DNA from: Metabacillus niabensis
GTDB taxonomy: Bacteria; Bacillota; Bacilli; Bacillales; Bacillaceae
DNA: 64,000 nt
Direction: 5' to 3'
Assembly (NCBI RefSeq): GCF_020524345.1
Contig: NZ_JAIVLH010000020.1
Coordinates: forward strand, 1 to 64,000
Shown here: positions 61,750-64,000 of the stretch, one piece after another
How positions within the stretch are numbered: the stretch's first letter is position 1
Layout: each line of letters opens with the position of its first letter
Translations under genes and position numbers: made by a program
Notes under the pieces: model-generated
What the model saw: only the letters and a program-made list of their open reading frames with translations
Databases searched by the model: none
Told to the model about the DNA's origin: nothing

Positions 61750-62466
61750 ATGATTAATGTTTTAATTGTAGATGATGACCCAATGGTAGCAGAGTTTAAT
61801 AAGCGATACTTAAAAGAAATTAATGGGTTCTTTTTAGTTGGTGTGGCACATTCGGTAAATGAAGCGACAAAAATCATTAACAATCAAAAAGTTGATCTAG
61901 TCCTTTTAGATATCTACATGCCAGGCGAAAATGGGTTAACTTTATTAAGTAAAATTAGAAAAGAAAAAAAAGAATTAGATGTCATTTTAATTACTGCTGC
62001 ATCTGATGTAGATAAAATTCAAACAGCTTTAAGATATGGAGCTGTAGATTATTTAATTAAACCATTTGAATTTGAGAGGTTCCATCAAGCACTTATCTCT
62101 TATAAAGAAAAGTTCTTCATACTAAGTCAGCAAAGTAAGATGAAGCAAAAGGACTTAGACGAGCTCTTCCTAGTAAAACAGGATGAATTAACTGCGACTG
62201 AACCATTAAAGCCTCTGCCGAAAGGATTATCTAAAAAGACTTTAACTATCGTTTTTAATGCTATTAAAGAACAAGGGAATCATCCGTTTACGACAGATGA
62301 AGTTGCAGAAATCACTGATATTTCTAGAGTTTCAATCCGAAAGTATTTAAAATTCTTAAATGAGATTCATGTTATTGATGAAACATTAACCTATGGTATA
62401 GGTAGACCTCTTTATTCTTATATGTTTAATGAAGAAAACGAATCGATTCTTGTGCAATATGAGTAA
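61750..62466 (+). CDS. CitB/DcuR/MalR-type response regulator
   Basis: 238 residues from ATG 61750 (ATAGGAGGAGAC upstream), ten bases after the kinase. The receiver has D10, D11, phosphoacceptor Asp56 (LVLLDIYMPG), Thr84 and Lys106 (LIKPFEFERF). The C-terminal helix-turn-helix includes FTTDEVAEITDISRVSIRKY, then KFLNEIHVIDE. It likely activates the transporter and malic enzyme genes on malate. Confidence 0.9.
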   Translation: MINVLIVDDDPMVAEFNKRYLKEINGFFLVGVAHSVNEATKIINNQKVDLVLLDIYMPGENGLTLLSKIRKEKKELDVILITAASDVDKIQTALRYGAVDYLIKPFEFERFHQALISYKEKFFILSQQSKMKQKDLDELFLVKQDELTATEPLKPLPKGLSKKTLTIVFNAIKEQGNHPFTTDEVAEITDISRVSIRKYLKFLNEIHVIDETLTYGIGRPLYSYMFNEENESILVQYE

Positions 62467-62500
62467 TTAAAAAAAGCAGCGGGGGCTGCTTTTTTTAATT
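62465..62500 (+). terminator. Rho-independent terminator
   Basis: AATTAAAAAAAGCAGC pairs perfectly with GCTGCTTTTTTTAATT around GGGG, overlapping the response regulator stop. Confidence 0.85.
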
Positions 62501-63028
62501 ACAAAAGACTTCAATAATTACAAAAGGTATAAGTTGTTTGAATTTTCAAGTATTATTTGATTGGTAAATGAAAGCGATTACCAAAAGGAGATCTATTACA
62601 AGCCATTGTTTAAGACAGAACAACATACAGGAACTTAAGTTTGGAAGAGAAGCATTTTTATTATTAATAAAAGCTGTTTTCGCATTCTTTGTTGATTTAA
62701 ATGATTTTCATGCTAATAACTTGGGGTTGATTTCTAGTGTAGTTACTCGCCTTCAGCGGGAGGTCTCAGGAGCCCTCCTAAGTGCTTTGCACTTGCAGGG
62801 TCTCTCTTAATACGCTTCTCTAAGATGGAGTCTCGCATATCTGCTCTAATCAACAGCTGTTCAAATTTCTAATTGTAAAAACAATACTCTTTATGAAAAG
62901 TGCCTTAAAGAAAAATTAAATGTTGAAATCATGTGTAATAAGAAAGGCAGTGGCAAGCTTCTCTTTGAAAAAGTGCTCAGCTTCAGATTGAGTATAGAAT
63001 TAAATCTATGGAAGTGAGGGGTTTATTT
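62501..63028. promoter_or_regulatory. Control region of the 2-hydroxycarboxylate transporter gene: cre box and repeat
   Basis: TGAAAGCGATTACC (62569-62582) matches cre at all defined positions but the last. The dispersed repeat copy 2 (62741-62805) follows. No gene is supported here; an open frame at 62568-62810 is largely the repeat. Confidence 0.5.
62741..62805 (-). repeat. Dispersed G+C-rich structured repeat, copy 2
   Basis: The complement reads AGAGACCCTGCAAGTGCAAA, then CTCCTGAGACC, then CCGCTGAAGGCGAGT. It shares CTGAGACC...GC..GGCGA...GAGT with 4837-4905. AAGTGCTTTGCACTT (62778-62792) is an internal stem. Copies lie at both ends of the window, in non-coding DNA. Confidence 0.5.
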
Positions 63029-64000
63029 ATGGAACAAACAGCAAAAAAAGTCTCCTATGAAACAAACACAAAGATAAATCAGTTAGAGTCAAAAACGAAA
63101 ATAGCTGTGTTTAATACACCTGTTTTGTGGTTTGGACTATTCGCAGCGATTACATTAGTTAGTATGTTTACTGGAAACTTACCAGGTGGAATGATCGGTA
63201 GTTTACTAGTGATGATTGTATTAGGTGAAGTATTTGGCTGGATTGGCGATCGCACACCAATTATGAAAACATTTTTAGGTGGGGGAGCCATTTTAGCGAT
63301 CTTTGGATCTGCTTACATGGTATACAGCGGGTTGCTTCCAGAATCAATCACAACATCTGTTACAGATTTCATGCAAACAGGCGGTTTTCTAGACTTTTAT
63401 ATTGCGGCATTAATTACAGGTAGTATTTTGGGAATGAATTCAAAAATCTTAGTAAAAGTAGGTTTACGTTATTTCCTTCCCATCTTTGGTGCTGTTATTG
63501 GTGCCATTTTACTAGCAAGTATTATCGGTTCCTTAGTAGGTTTTACACTTCAGGACGCGATATTAGTTATTACACTGCCGATTATGGGCGGCGGAATGGG
63601 TGCTGGTGCTGTGCCGATGAGTCAAATCTATTCTGAAATGTTAGGAAATGAACCAAGCTATTATATTTCAATGCTCGTACCGGCACTAGCTCTAGGAAAT
63701 GTATTCGCGATTGTTCTTGCTAGTGTGTTAGATATGGTAGGCAAAAAATTCCCATCACTATCAGGTGATGGACAATTGGTTAAAGGATTTAAGTATGAGA
63801 AACCTCAACAAAAATATGACATTAAAAAAATGGGTGTAGGGTTATTGGCTGCATTAGCTTTCTTTACACTTGGAAATCTTTTGGGAGCGTTTATACCATT
63901 ACATCCATATGCAATTATGATCATTTTAATTGCGTTTATGAAGGTTGCAAATATAATCCCACCTATTGTACTTGATGGTGCTAGTCAGTGGTATCAGTTT
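63029..64000 (+). CDS. 2-hydroxycarboxylate transporter family protein (CimH/MaeN-like), C-terminus cut by window edge
   Basis: 324 codons are visible, with GTGAGGGG before ATG 63029. Many helices are present; LVSMFTGNLPGGMIGSLLVM, ITLPIMGGGMGAGAVPMSQI (the GGxG re-entrant loop) and PSYYISMLVPALALGNVFA are conserved in the 2HCT family (citrate/malate/lactate symporters). Following the malate-type regulators, a malate- or citrate-Na+ symporter is likely. The second GGxG loop falls past the edge. Confidence 0.9.
   Translation, partial: MEQTAKKVSYETNTKINQLESKTKIAVFNTPVLWFGLFAAITLVSMFTGNLPGGMIGSLLVMIVLGEVFGWIGDRTPIMKTFLGGGAILAIFGSAYMVYSGLLPESITTSVTDFMQTGGFLDFYIAALITGSILGMNSKILVKVGLRYFLPIFGAVIGAILLASIIGSLVGFTLQDAILVITLPIMGGGMGAGAVPMSQIYSEMLGNEPSYYISMLVPALALGNVFAIVLASVLDMVGKKFPSLSGDGQLVKGFKYEKPQQKYDIKKMGVGLLAALAFFTLGNLLGAFIPLHPYAIMIILIAFMKVANIIPPIVLDGASQWYQF

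Noticed and set aside
62568-62810. Plus-strand 80-codon open frame
   Set aside because: Its second half is the dispersed repeat on the opposite strand, and its start overlaps the cre-like box; no ribosome binding site.
1-64000. CRISPR arrays, tRNA, rRNA, prophage or replication origin
   Set aside because: No regularly spaced direct repeats with spacers, no cloverleaf or rRNA sequence, no phage structural genes and no DnaA-box cluster were seen on reading through.

Overview
The window is a 64 kb piece of a low-G+C Gram-positive chromosome from an endospore-forming Bacillaceae (Bacillus sensu lato). The lineage call rests on AAGGAGG-type ribosome binding sites, frequent TTG and GTG starts, a SpoIID homologue, GerA-type germinant receptor remnants, a spore-associated YidC paralogue with a MifM-like leader, TatAd-like and YfmQ-like proteins, a ywbI-ywbH-ywbG-like cluster and many CcpA (cre)-like boxes. 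The genus cannot be resolved. No rRNA, tRNA, CRISPR array, prophage or complete insertion sequence was seen; mobile DNA is limited to a transposase start cut by the left edge and short decayed fragments.

Layout. 1-6.8 kb: transposase edge, small accessory genes (pentapeptide repeat, VOC, GNAT, two linked unknown membrane proteins, dienelactone hydrolase-like), then a scarred stretch with IS110 and acetyltransferase remnants and a broken GerA-type receptor gene. 7.2-12 kb: a response regulator/histidine kinase/SCO operon diverging from a PepSY/YtkA-like pair, probably one redox- or metal-responsive regulon. 12.2-16.6 kb: vanadium-haloperoxidase-family protein, TetR+MFS, and a MarR/quinone reductase pair. 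17-27.3 kb: small XRE/membrane pair, LysR, methyltransferase, SDR, a G+C-rich AraC gene, DUF2798 protein, MFS, MBL-fold hydrolase with Lrp-type regulator, and an orphan HPr kinase paralogue. 27.7-41.4 kb: chemoreceptor, GNAT, LrgAB/CidAB pair with LysR, nitronate monooxygenase facing a LysR gene, MocR regulator, small membrane proteins, TetR facing an MMPL transporter, and an alpha/beta hydrolase.

41.9-45.6 kb: an RbsB/RbsA/RbsC-like sugar ABC operon without sugar-processing enzymes. 46-52.5 kb: a PhoP-box-like promoter, phoD-tatA (no tatC), SpoIID, a second chemoreceptor, a YtxH protein and an unlisted 52-residue membrane protein. 52.6-55.8 kb: GNAT, polysaccharide deacetylase, and a MarR-nitroreductase-monooxygenase operon with three tandem operators. 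56.3-57.4 kb: a MifM-like arrest peptide followed by a YidC/OxaA insertase gene. 58.5-64 kb: a malate module: malic enzyme, YolD-like small protein, CitA/MalK-type sensor, CitB/MalR-type regulator and a 2-hydroxycarboxylate transporter cut by the right edge, with cre-like boxes in three of its intergenic regions.

The most interesting biology is regulatory: the MifM-like leader of yidC, the HPr kinase paralogue with an altered signature motif, regularly spaced operators for the MarR and OmpR-type regulators, the phoD-tatA unit lacking tatC, and two families of dispersed structured repeats. I did not find a clearly new multi-gene system.
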